A stretch of 53,873 nt of DNA from Williamwhitmania taraxaci (GTDB taxonomy: Bacteria; Bacteroidota; Bacteroidia; Bacteroidales; Williamwhitmaniaceae). The stretch spans positions 1 through 53,873 of the forward strand of contig NZ_FMYP01000017.1 of NCBI RefSeq assembly GCF_900096565.1, written 5' to 3'. Shown here piece after piece: positions 10,428-19,200 of this stretch; the first letter of the stretch is position 1; each line of letters begins with the position of its first letter. Made by a program: the position numbers and the translations under genes. The notes beneath the pieces are model-generated. The model saw only the letters and a program-made list of their open reading frames with translations. It made no database searches and had not been told where the DNA came from.

Positions 10428-10919
10428 TGGGTGAACTTTTCTGCCGAGCGAGAAGTCACCGCGAAAGCGGGAATCAGGGAATTCACGTTTAACATTTTCA
10501 AAACGCTTCACGATAAGAACCCACCTCACTAATCTTTTGGATTTATACTGCTTTGCATTAACTGCTCAGGGAATATGGTTTGATGCGTTGTGTGTATTTT
10601 CGGGGCGTTGCCCCAAACCCCACCCACTTTTTGTCTTGACACAAAAAGTAGGCAAAAAACTCAAGGCCTTGCCCGAAAAAACGCCGTCGGAGGCTCTTGG
10701 AGCCTCCGCTTTTCAGCTAGTCCAGGCGCGACTACTACGCTATAGCATACAAGTCGCACTCGGACTATGCACGGGCACTTTCAGGGTGACTTTTATTGTT
10801 AGCAAAGAGTCACCCCGAAAGTTGATGAACAATTACCTTCCAGCGTTCGAAGAACCCGTAAGCGTATAGGCAATGGCAGGCTGCCCCCAGTTAGCGCGGG
10901 AGTAGGCTCCCCATTTAGT
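10428..10919. repeat. Non-coding island with dispersed-repeat sequence and hairpins
   Basis: No gene is supported here. The segment from about 10600 to 10680 (GGGGCGTTGCCCC, then CCCCACCCACTTTTTGTC, then a mirror of it) is of a type found repeatedly between Bacteroidota genes; that statement is from general knowledge. It contains a perfect 9-bp stem at 10626-10649 (ACTTTTTGT and ACAAAAAGT). A second copy of the valS terminator hairpin lies at 10687-10713. A 15-bp stem pairs 10777-10791 with 10808-10822 (one mismatch). A related GTCACCGCGAAAGCGGGAATC-like segment lies near 10455. The 110-codon open frame across it is read as chance. Confidence 0.6.
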
Positions 10920-11171
10920 AGCCCTAGTCTCCGATTTTAGAGTCCTAAACTCCTGTTTTGGAGTTCTGAACTTCGACGTTGAAGTTCAGAACGTCGGCTT
11001 CAATGCTTTTTACTTCGACGCCGATGCTTTTTACTCCGGTTTTGGAGTTCCGAACTTCGGCTTCAAAGCATTTTACTTCGACGCCGATGCTTTTTACTCC
11101 GGCCTTGGAGTTCCGAACTTCGACGCCGATGCTTTTTACTCCCAGGTTGAAGTTCCGAACTTCGATTTTAG
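10920..11171. repeat. Tandem array of twelve 21-bp units
   Basis: Twelve consecutive imperfect 21-base units fill 252 bases, starting at 10920, 10941, 10962 and so on. Each starts AGTTCnGAA or TGCTTTTTA and continues with CTTCGACGCCGA or CTCCGGTTTTGG-like sequence. The phase is exact, and a decayed thirteenth unit may follow. Since 21 is divisible by three, several frames on both strands stay open. The minus-strand frame (10945-11259, 104 codons) reads as heptapeptide repeats such as VEVRNSK and TGVKSIG. No ribosome site or known domain supports translation. Confidence 0.85.
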
Positions 11172-11280
11172 AGTTTTTAATTACAAATAGGAACTCGATA
11201 CGCCCAAACGGCTGCTTTCTGTTTTCATTTTGGTACCTTTCATCTATGTTTTCTAACATTGGTGCAAACGAGTGAACTCG

Positions 11281-11311
11281 TTGGAAATGTTATTGTAAAA
11301 GGGTAGTTTTG
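11281..11311 (+). promoter_or_regulatory. Candidate promoter of glnA
   Basis: TTG at 11281-11283, a 20-base spacer, then TAGTTTTG at 11304-11311, fitting TTTG-N19..21-TAnnTTTG. It lies 25 bases before the ATG. Confidence 0.6.
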
Positions 11312-11336
11312 ACATGTTTCCTTAAATCGAAAACAA

Positions 11337-12842
11337 ATGAGAGATTCCGAAATTATAATGAGCCCCAACGAATTGGTGCAGTATCTCAAGAAACCAGCAG
11401 CAGAGTTTACGAAGCAGGACATCATCAACTTTGCCGAGGCGCACGAAATAGAAATGGTGAACTTTCGCTACGTGGCGGAGGATGGAAAGCTCAAAACCCT
11501 TAACTTTATTCTTTGGAGTAAAGACCATTTAGATATTATCCTTTCGGGTGGTGAGCGTGTAGATGGATCGAGCCTATTCTCCTTTATCGAGGCGGGTTCG
11601 AGCGATTTATACGTCATCCCTAAATTCCGCACTGCATTCGTTGACCCGTTTGCCGAAGTGCCAACACTCAATATCCTTTGCTCATTTTACAACAACGAAG
11701 GCAAGCCCCTTGATAGCTCTCCCGAGTTTGTTCTGCGCAAAGCTCATGAGGAATTCCGCCGCAAAACCGGCTACACCTTCATGGCCTTGGGCGAGTTGGA
11801 ATACTATGTTATTGCCGAAGATCAAGAAGTGTATCCGGGCGTTGATCAAAAGGGTTACCACGCTTCGGAACCTTACTCCAAATGGGAAATTATACGGGTG
11901 GAAGCGCTTCGCTATATTGCCCGCGCCGGCGGTCACGTTAAGTATGGTCACTCCGAGGTGGGTTGCTTTACCCAAGATGGCATCCATTACGAGCAGCACG
12001 AAATTGAGTTTCTTCCCATGACTGCCGAAGAAGCCGTAGAGCAAATGGTTATTGCTAAGTGGATTCTTCGTATGCTTGGATACCGCTACGGTGTAAACAT
12101 TAGCTTTGCACCAAAGATCACGGTAGGTAAGGCCGGAAGCGGACTTCATGTGCACATGATGCTGGTTAAGGATGGCAAAAATATGATGGTTTCCGAAGGT
12201 AAGTTGAGCGATACGGCCAAGAAGATGATTGCCGGGATACTCGATGTTGCTGATGCCCTCACTGCTTTTGGCAATACCATTCCTACCTCCTACCTACGCT
12301 TGGTTCCTCACCAAGAGGCACCAACCAGCATTTGCTGGGGCGATAGAAACCGTTCGGTGCTAATTCGTGTGCCGCTGGGATGGAACGGAGCCAATACCAT
12401 GCTTCACGATGCCAACCCTCAAGACGATTCACTATTAACCCATACCGAAAGCAAACAAACGGTTGAGATCCGCACACCCGATGGTTCGGCCGATCTTTAC
12501 TGTCTTCTTGCTGGACTTGTTGTGGGTGCAGAGCACGGTCTCACCATGCCAAATGCACTAGCGCGCGCCCAAGCCCAATACGTGGATTGCAACATCTTTA
12601 AGGAGGAGAATAAGCACATTCAAGAGAAGTTGGAGCAACTGCCTATCTCCTGCTCCGAATCGGCTGATCGGTTAAGCCAGAAGAGAGCAATCTTCGAGAA
12701 CAACGGAATCTTCCCCAAGGGGATGATCGACAGCAAGATTAAAATCTTGAAATCTTACAAAGATGAAGGTCTAAGCGAAAAACTCTACGGCAAGCACGAT
12801 GAGATAAAGGCTTTGGTTGACAAATACATTCACATTGCATAA
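11337..12842 (+). CDS. glnA: Glutamine synthetase, type I-like
   Basis: 501 residues. It has the beta-grasp N-terminal part and a catalytic domain with GELEYYVI, the ATP/metal segment AGSGLHVHMML (type I: NGSGMHCH), and EAPTSICWGDRNRSVLIRVP, equivalent to the glutamate/ammonia loop NRSxLIRIP. It makes glutamine from glutamate, ammonia and ATP. The NLYxLP motif around the adenylylated tyrosine of enterobacterial GlnA is not seen, so that control is probably absent. ATG 11337 is used; a second ATG at residue 8 is possible. A distinct type III enzyme is encoded at 28533-30722. Confidence 0.92.
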   Translation: MRDSEIIMSPNELVQYLKKPAAEFTKQDIINFAEAHEIEMVNFRYVAEDGKLKTLNFILWSKDHLDIILSGGERVDGSSLFSFIEAGSSDLYVIPKFRTAFVDPFAEVPTLNILCSFYNNEGKPLDSSPEFVLRKAHEEFRRKTGYTFMALGELEYYVIAEDQEVYPGVDQKGYHASEPYSKWEIIRVEALRYIARAGGHVKYGHSEVGCFTQDGIHYEQHEIEFLPMTAEEAVEQMVIAKWILRMLGYRYGVNISFAPKITVGKAGSGLHVHMMLVKDGKNMMVSEGKLSDTAKKMIAGILDVADALTAFGNTIPTSYLRLVPHQEAPTSICWGDRNRSVLIRVPLGWNGANTMLHDANPQDDSLLTHTESKQTVEIRTPDGSADLYCLLAGLVVGAEHGLTMPNALARAQAQYVDCNIFKEENKHIQEKLEQLPISCSESADRLSQKRAIFENNGIFPKGMIDSKIKILKSYKDEGLSEKLYGKHDEIKALVDKYIHIA

Positions 12843-12848
12843 CACAGA

Positions 12849-12877
12849 AAAAGCCCCAGAAATGGGGCTTTTGTTTT
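12849..12877. terminator. Bidirectional terminator between glnA and pdxH
   Basis: AAAGCCCC pairs with GGGGCTTTT, with T-rich sequence after it on both strands. It separates two convergent genes. Confidence 0.85.
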
Positions 12878-13519
12878 TTATGGTGCTAATCGCTCAAGAA
12901 TCCAACCTTCATTTTCCAATCGATACTGAAGCCTGTCGTGTAGCCTATCGGGCCTGCCCTGCCAAAACTCAATCAAGATTGGCTCTAACACATATCCACC
13001 CCAGTTATCGGGTCGAATAATCTCCCGCTTGGCAAACTCTTCCTGGAAGTCCATTTTCAAACTCTCAAGGTAACGACGATTAGGAATAACTTGGCTTTGC
13101 GGCGAAGCCCAAGCACCAATCCTGCTACCCACCGGACGACTTTTAAAGTATCGATCCGACTCCTTTGCGCTAACCTTCGAAATCTTACCCTCAATTCTTA
13201 CTTGACGCTCGAGCAGGGGCCAAAAGAAAACCAGTGCTGCAAATGGATTCTGCGCCAACTGGCGCGCCTTACGGCTTTCGTAGTTGGTGAAGAATGAAAA
13301 ACCATTCTCATCGGCACCCTTCAGAAGCATCATTCGAGCCGATGGCTTTCCCTCAAAGGTTGAAGTCGCTACCGTCATGGCCGTAGGCTCGGGCACATCA
13401 GCCTTTATTGCCTCCTGGAGCCATCCATTAAACACCACCATTGGATTAGTATCCACCTCTGTCTCTAGCAGCGATGCTAGCCTATACTCCTGTCGGATAT
13501 TGGCAATGTCCTTCTTCAT
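12878..13519 (-). CDS. pdxH: Pyridoxamine 5'-phosphate oxidase
   Basis: 213 residues, family length. FMN-binding motifs are visible: KPSARMMLLKG, FFTNYESRKARQL, and FFWPLLERQVRIEG. The C-terminal signature is WGGYVLEPILIEFWQGRPDRLHDR (split here by description only), including the conserved RxH near R197-H199. It converts pyridoxine or pyridoxamine phosphate to PLP, the cofactor used by the aminotransferase encoded at 41689. It is transcribed alone and converges on glnA. Confidence 0.97.
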   Translation of the reverse strand: MKKDIANIRQEYRLASLLETEVDTNPMVVFNGWLQEAIKADVPEPTAMTVATSTFEGKPSARMMLLKGADENGFSFFTNYESRKARQLAQNPFAALVFFWPLLERQVRIEGKISKVSAKESDRYFKSRPVGSRIGAWASPQSQVIPNRRYLESLKMDFQEEFAKREIIRPDNWGGYVLEPILIEFWQGRPDRLHDRLQYRLENEGWILERLAP

Positions 13520-13695
13520 TATACATCTTTTTATGGTTCAAACACTGCTGTATGACGAATGCTATTCTGTTTCGAAATAATCACCATCGGGAATAACCCC
13601 AATTTCGCCAACCTACACATTACAATGCACAGCAATTCCACTCACACATCTCCTAATGCAAGCAAAAACAGCTATGAAATAAGAATGTTTAGCTT

Positions 13696-14649
13696 TTAAT
13701 CTAACTTTTTTATCATTGCATCAACATTGTCGCCCCTATCATTTGAGGCGGAACTAATGCTGGCATTAAGTTCGAATCCGAGCAAAAGCGCAATAGCATT
13801 GAAATAAAGCCAGAGCATAAGGGCCATAAAACTCCCAATAGACCCATAGAGCTTATTATATTGACCAAAATTATTCACGTAGGCAGAGAAACCAACAGAG
13901 GTTACTATTATCAGGAATGTAGCCAACGAGGCCCCGGGCGAGAAGAAGCGAAACTTAATTCGGTCGGCAGGAGCAAAGTAGTAAAGCATAGCAATGGAGA
14001 AGAAGAAGAGTATTAGCACAATCAACCATTTGCTAATGATCAGTAGCCATATAACAATTCCGTCTTTAATAATATTATGAGCATCGAGGTAGGATAACGC
14101 TAATTGCCCGAATATAATAAGTGCAGTTGCTAACGAAATCAGGAAGGTGAGAAAAATGGTAAGCAAAATAGATACGATATATTGCGACCAGATATTACGA
14201 ATAACGATTCGGTGGTAAGTAGCATTGAACGCGCCAAGAAGAGAGTTTACACCGTTGGTAGAGAAGAAGAGTGCGGCAACAAAACCAAATGAGAGCAGGC
14301 CACCACTCTTAAGGGTAATAACCTCAAGCAGTGTAGATTCAAGCGCGGCAAAAGCATTGCCGGGAATAAGTGCCTTAAGCATGGAAAAGAACTGCCCTTG
14401 GAAATTATCTACCGGGATGTAGGGTATTAGTGTAAACAAAAAGATGATAGAGGGAAAGATCGCCAAAAAAAAGCTGAAAGCAATGGCTGAGGCACGTGTA
14501 GTAAGCGAGCCCTGCATGATGCCCCTAAAGAAAAAGACAACGACATCGTATATTGGAGTTTTATAAAACCCAGGAAGCGAAACCTCCTTGGCCCATAGGG
14601 TAGAACGATAGTATATACCCAACAAATACCCAACAAATCGTTTATACAT
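13696..14649 (-). CDS. YihY/BrkB-family inner membrane protein
   Basis: 317 residues with about six membrane helices. Typical motifs of the family are ASAIAFSFFLAIFPSIIFL near residue 60, the GFVAALFFSTNGVNSLLGAFN segment split around residue 130, and YGSIGSFMALMLWLYFNAIALLLG near the C-terminus. Members are widespread and were once called ribonuclease BN in error; the function is not settled. It starts 2 bases after the nadC stop, so the two are translated from one message. Confidence 0.9.
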   Translation of the reverse strand: MYKRFVGYLLGIYYRSTLWAKEVSLPGFYKTPIYDVVVFFFRGIMQGSLTTRASAIAFSFFLAIFPSIIFLFTLIPYIPVDNFQGQFFSMLKALIPGNAFAALESTLLEVITLKSGGLLSFGFVAALFFSTNGVNSLLGAFNATYHRIVIRNIWSQYIVSILLTIFLTFLISLATALIIFGQLALSYLDAHNIIKDGIVIWLLIISKWLIVLILFFFSIAMLYYFAPADRIKFRFFSPGASLATFLIIVTSVGFSAYVNNFGQYNKLYGSIGSFMALMLWLYFNAIALLLGFELNASISSASNDRGDNVDAMIKKLD

Positions 14650-14651
14650 GT

Positions 14652-15500
14652 TTAAACAGCTTTTAAACTTAAATCAAGACTTTTAATCTGGTGCGTAAGC
14701 GCCCCCACCGAAATATAGTCTACCCCAGCTTCGGCGTAGCTCCGAATGGTATCCTTGTTAATTCCGCCCGACGATTCGGTTTCGAGTTTCCCCCCAACCA
14801 ACGCAACCGCTTCAAATGTTTTCTCAACAGAGAAGTTATCGAACATTACCCGATGAACGCCATCAAGTCGCAAAAGTGTTTTAATATCCTCAAGAGAGCG
14901 AACCTCAACCTCAATCCTTAAACTTCTGTTCTCTGCTTTCAAATACGCTTTTACGCGTGCAACAGCCGCCTCAATTCCCCCGGCAAAATCGATGTGATTA
15001 TCCTTCAGCATCACCATGTCGTATAACCCCATCCGGTGATTTTCGCCACCCCCAATTTTTACCGCCTGTTTGTCGAGCACGCGCATTCCCGGAGTAGTTT
15101 TTCGGGTATCAAGTATCTTCGCTCCTGTACCCTCTACCAGCTTCACATACTCGGCAGTTTGCGTAGCCACTCCGCTCATTCGCTGCATGATATTTAGCAC
15201 CAAGCGCTCACTCTTAAGCAGAGATTGAACCCGTCCTACAGCGTAAAAGGCAATGTCGCCCGGCTTAATTATGGCTCCATCGTTTAGAATAATTTCCATT
15301 TCCGTAGCAGGGTCGATACGCAAGAATACTTTCTTTGCAATTGCTACCCCCGCAAGAACACCGGCTTGCTTAACCAACAGCTTCACCTTTCCCATCTTTT
15401 CGAAAGGGATACAGCTTAAGGAACTATGGTCGCCATCGCCAACATCTTCCCTAATTGCGATATCAATAAGCTCATCTACCAGAATTTCCGTAACTTCCAT
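14652..15500 (-). CDS. nadC: Nicotinate-nucleotide pyrophosphorylase (carboxylating)
   Basis: 282 residues. It has the quinolinate phosphoribosyltransferase signatures: a LNIMQRMSGVAT stretch, ILDTRKTTPGMRVLDKQAV, GGGENHRMGLYDMVMLKDNH and, near the end, ESSGGINKDTIRSYAEAGVD. It turns quinolinate and PRPP into nicotinate mononucleotide in de novo NAD synthesis. No nadA or nadB is in the window. The product of the downstream yihY-like gene has no known link to NAD. A -7 box lies about 95 bases upstream. Confidence 0.97.
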   Translation of the reverse strand: MEVTEILVDELIDIAIREDVGDGDHSSLSCIPFEKMGKVKLLVKQAGVLAGVAIAKKVFLRIDPATEMEIILNDGAIIKPGDIAFYAVGRVQSLLKSERLVLNIMQRMSGVATQTAEYVKLVEGTGAKILDTRKTTPGMRVLDKQAVKIGGGENHRMGLYDMVMLKDNHIDFAGGIEAAVARVKAYLKAENRSLRIEVEVRSLEDIKTLLRLDGVHRVMFDNFSVEKTFEAVALVGGKLETESSGGINKDTIRSYAEAGVDYISVGALTHQIKSLDLSLKAV

Positions 15501-15595
15501 GCTGAAAAATATCTATTATGCGTTTCCTGTGTCTTTGGCACTTCGTTTGCTACGAGCCCCCTTATTGCTGGGGTTTGAATAAATTGTTCGTAGTG

Positions 15596-15603
15596 CAAAT
15601 ATA
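15596..15603 (-). promoter_or_regulatory. Candidate -7 box for nadC-yihY
   Basis: On the minus strand this reads TATATTTG (TAnnTTTG). A TTG lies 23 bases further upstream, slightly long spacing. Confidence 0.4.
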
Positions 15604-15643
15604 AGCTAACTTGGAAAATAAAGCATCAACATACGCCTTTGGG

Positions 15644-15673
15644 TTGCAAGGTCAATCAAAGTTAATAAATTTG
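15644..15673 (+). promoter_or_regulatory. Candidate promoter of rlmH
   Basis: TTG at 15644-15646, a 19-base spacer, and TAAATTTG at 15666-15673. The leader to the ATG is about 105 bases. Confidence 0.55.
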
Positions 15674-15783
15674 ACGGAATTACTGAATTGCAACCCGAAA
15701 AGGTTACTACCCTGCCACCAATTAAAAGGCAGTATAGCGACTGTGAGGAATAACTCCTTAGGCACATAGAAAAATAAGTTCAC

Positions 15784-16257
15784 ATGAAGATTCGATTTAT
15801 AGCATTTGGCAAAACAACCCCTACCTTCTTGGCCGAGGGGGTAAAGGAGTATGAAAAACGATTAACACACTACATCTCCTTTGAGTTAAAGCTAATCCCA
15901 GATATTAAAAACGCGAAGAGTCTCTCCGAACTACAACAAAAAAAGATGGAAGGCGATCTTATCCTAAAGGCTTGTGCCGACGGCGACTATATCGTATTGC
16001 TCGATGAGCGGGGCAAAGAGATGAGTTCTCCCGGTTTTGCTGAATTTCTGGAAAAGAGAATCCTTGAGGGAACACGCTCCCTATGCTTTGTTTCCGGTGG
16101 ACCATACGGCTTCTCCGATGAGGTTTACAAGACGGCATCGGGCAAGCTATCCCTCTCCCAAATGACCTTTTCTCATCAAATGGTAAAGGTTATCTTCTTG
16201 GAACAACTCTACCGAGCATTTACCATTCTGAAGGGCGAGCCTTATCATCACCAGTAA
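15784..16257 (+). CDS. rlmH: 23S rRNA (pseudouridine1915-N3)-methyltransferase RlmH
   Basis: 157 residues, the family length. SPOUT-fold motifs are visible: LLDERGKE (72-79), FVSGGPYGFSDEVY (102-115) with the SAM-binding GGPYG, and the C-terminal HQMVKVIFLEQLYRAF...GEPYHHQ. It methylates pseudouridine 1915 of 23S rRNA on the assembled 70S ribosome. The stop is 2 bases before the start of the long sensor kinase, so the two are probably translated together. Confidence 0.97.
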   Translation: MKIRFIAFGKTTPTFLAEGVKEYEKRLTHYISFELKLIPDIKNAKSLSELQQKKMEGDLILKACADGDYIVLLDERGKEMSSPGFAEFLEKRILEGTRSLCFVSGGPYGFSDEVYKTASGKLSLSQMTFSHQMVKVIFLEQLYRAFTILKGEPYHHQ

Positions 16258-16259
16258 CC

Positions 16260-19200
16260 ATGAAAGCCAAAAACTGCAAAACAAAACAAATCCTTTGGAC
16301 CTGCATACTCTTGTTGGTCGCCACGATTTTATTGGCTCTTTATGCATGGAGAGATAGCATCGCCTCCTCGATTTATTCCTACGAACAAAAGCGGATTGAG
16401 ACATCGCTGAGCAACAGAATATCGATTACTGACGAAACCATTGATACAATTATTTCCGATTCACTATTTGTAAAGAGCCCAAGCCTATCCATGGCTCTTA
16501 ACGAACGGCTGCAATCCTTGGTTAAAAATGATATCGCCCTTGCAATCTATAAAAACGGAAAGATCATTGCATGGAGCAACAGTTCACCGGGACCGGACGA
16601 ATTCAACCCGTTTGCAAACTATGATAGTGAACCAGTTGCCTTAACTGGCGGGGTTTACCTCTGCAACACAAAAGATACGCTCGGACTACACTTTATCTCG
16701 GCAATAAAAGTATCCACAGGATTCATTATTAAAAACAAATATCTCCAAGCAAAAACAGTTCCGGAATCCATAGCCTTTAATAATATTTCTCTAGCAAAGC
16801 CTACCGAATTCCAAATAAAGAGTAAAGGCAAGACCGTATATTCGTTACTTCCAAACAAAGGCTCTGAAAAGAAACTGGGGTGGTTGGTGATTTTTTCTCT
16901 TTTGGCCATTTCCATTTCGGCAAATAATCTGCTGAGAGCATTCGATTGGTTAAAATTCTGGTGGCTAAAACTGCTTGCGGCTCCAGTAATTTTCTTCCTT
17001 ATTGTAAATGCAACAATAATTAACTATCCTGAACTCGTAAAAGGTCTTCCACCTTGGCTGTTCAACCACGAACTTACTGACATAGGAAAACTGCTGCAAA
17101 TCGCATTTATAACGGTTTTCTCGATTCCAGTTTTTGTCTCTGGATTAGAAGCCAAACGGCTAGCCCGATGGAACGACTCCAATAAAGGTATTGTTTTCCC
17201 AAGCCTGCTATTGTTGCTTGCTGCGTTCACGGCAGGACTATCGCAACTATTACTTAGCAATCTGCTCGCTCTTATGGGCCCAATTGGCGAAGGAAGCGCC
17301 ATTGAATGGGCACCCAGCCTAATTGGACTATTGACCATTGTTTCCCTAGGATGGGTAATGCTTCTTCTGGTAAAAGTTGCGCTGCGATTGGTCATTCAGG
17401 CCAAAACCACAACCATTGTTCTGGGTGGTATTGCACTACTCTCGGCTCTGCTCATCTCGCTTCTACCGTATAATACACCCTTCGATAGGATGATTGGAGT
17501 TACGGGGGCCTTGCTTCTACCCCTTCTCATCGCATTAGGCTCCAAAAGTAATGCAACAACAAAATTAATCCCTACCTATCTTTCAATAGTGATCAGCGTA
17601 GTGCTTTCGCTACAACTGATCAACGATAACCATATTAATACCCAAAAGACCCTCGAGAATATTGCAAAAGAGTTGGCGGTTGACCAAGACTTAAATCTGG
17701 AGTCAAAGATCAAAAGACGTATAAGTGCCATCGAGAACGACTCCACCATCACGGTATTACTTAAAAAAGTTCCGCAATCCCTCAGCGAGATTAATCGATA
17801 TGTAAGAAATACCTACTTCAAGGATTTCTCAGCCCAGTATGACCTCCAAATTACTGCTTGTCCACGAGGATCGAAGCTTATTGTTAACGATACACCCAAA
17901 AAAGTTGACTGCCAAAACTTTTTTGTAGAAATGGCCACACTCATTGGCCGGCCAATTGTAGCAGAGCAGTTCTACTTTTTAAATAACAACAATGGTCGCA
18001 TTAGCTACCTATTCCTTGGTAGATATAACGATGGCAAGGGTGGCAGGAATTTTCTTGCCATTGAAATTGACTCTAAAGCAACACTAAACCTCCCTGGCTA
18101 TCCCAGCCTATTATCCAACAAGGCAAAAGATTCCTCGACCGATTTACCCACGAATGTTTCTTATGCCAAATACCGCGATAGTAAGCTCGAAATGAAGGTA
18201 GGCAAATACCCATACCCACTCAAACGACCCGAATACTTCAAACGGAATAGCAATATAGATAATGGAAATTACAACCATGTAATCCAGCGCAATGATAACC
18301 AACAAATTGTTGTGGTGTCTGAAGAGAAATCCTCCCTTCTTTTCCTCCTTTCACCGTTGGTTTACATCTTTCTTGGCGCCTACATTCTTGTTAGAATTGT
18401 CTTTCGGCGCCGGAGTAAAAGCCAACGAAACATTTTTACCCTTCAAAAGCGCATCCAACGGTTGTCGGTGTCGCTAATGGTTATTTCCATGCTGGCCGTT
18501 GGCACAATTTCGTTGGGCTATGGTCTATCGCGCCAAGAAACAACAATTGAACAAGGAATTACAGAAAAGATGCGTTCGGCTGTCACGTTAACCGAACCAA
18601 CAGCACAGCAAATTGAAGCCGTATGGAGCCCCGGCATGATTGATTCCAGCATGATTGCCACCTCAAATATTCTATATGCGGACCTTAACATATATTCCCC
18701 CACAGGTGATTTAATGGGAACGTCACGCCACGAGGTTTTCAGCAATAAGCTCCAGGGATATTGGATAAACCCAACCGCCTTCACAGCCATAATGGAAGAG
18801 AAGCGCGATTTTGTCCTAGTTACAGAGCAAATTGGCTTACTAAAATTCACCTCAGCGTACGCACCTTTGTTGAATAAGAGTGGTGATATAATTGCCATAC
18901 TGAACCTGCCCTACTTTATTCGAGAAAATGAGATACGACAAGAGACACTGAACCTTGTGGGTCGAATTGCCAATACATATCTTTTACTTGCAATAATGGC
19001 AGGCTTGCTTGGCTACTTTGCCGCATTCAATATATCCAAGCCACTTCACGTATTGAAACTCGCGATGCGTAAGACTAGCATTGCCGGCCAACCCGAACTG
19101 CTGGAGTATCGCGATAACGATGAAATTGGATATCTTGTTAAGGAATACAATCGAATGGCCGCTGAACTATCCAATAGTGCCCAACTTTTGGCACAGAGCG

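Noticed and set aside
10537-10869. 110-codon plus-strand open frame after valS
   Set aside because: It runs through dispersed-repeat sequence and three RNA stems, has no ribosome site or domain, and its peptide looks like translated repeat.
10945-11259. 104-codon minus-strand frame of heptapeptide repeats
   Set aside because: Any 21-bp array without stops gives open frames; the plus strand is open as well. Kept as a repeat and raised as a finding, not called as a gene.
11682-12155. 157-codon minus-strand frame inside glnA
   Set aside because: Shadow of a conserved gene; no signal or motif of its own.
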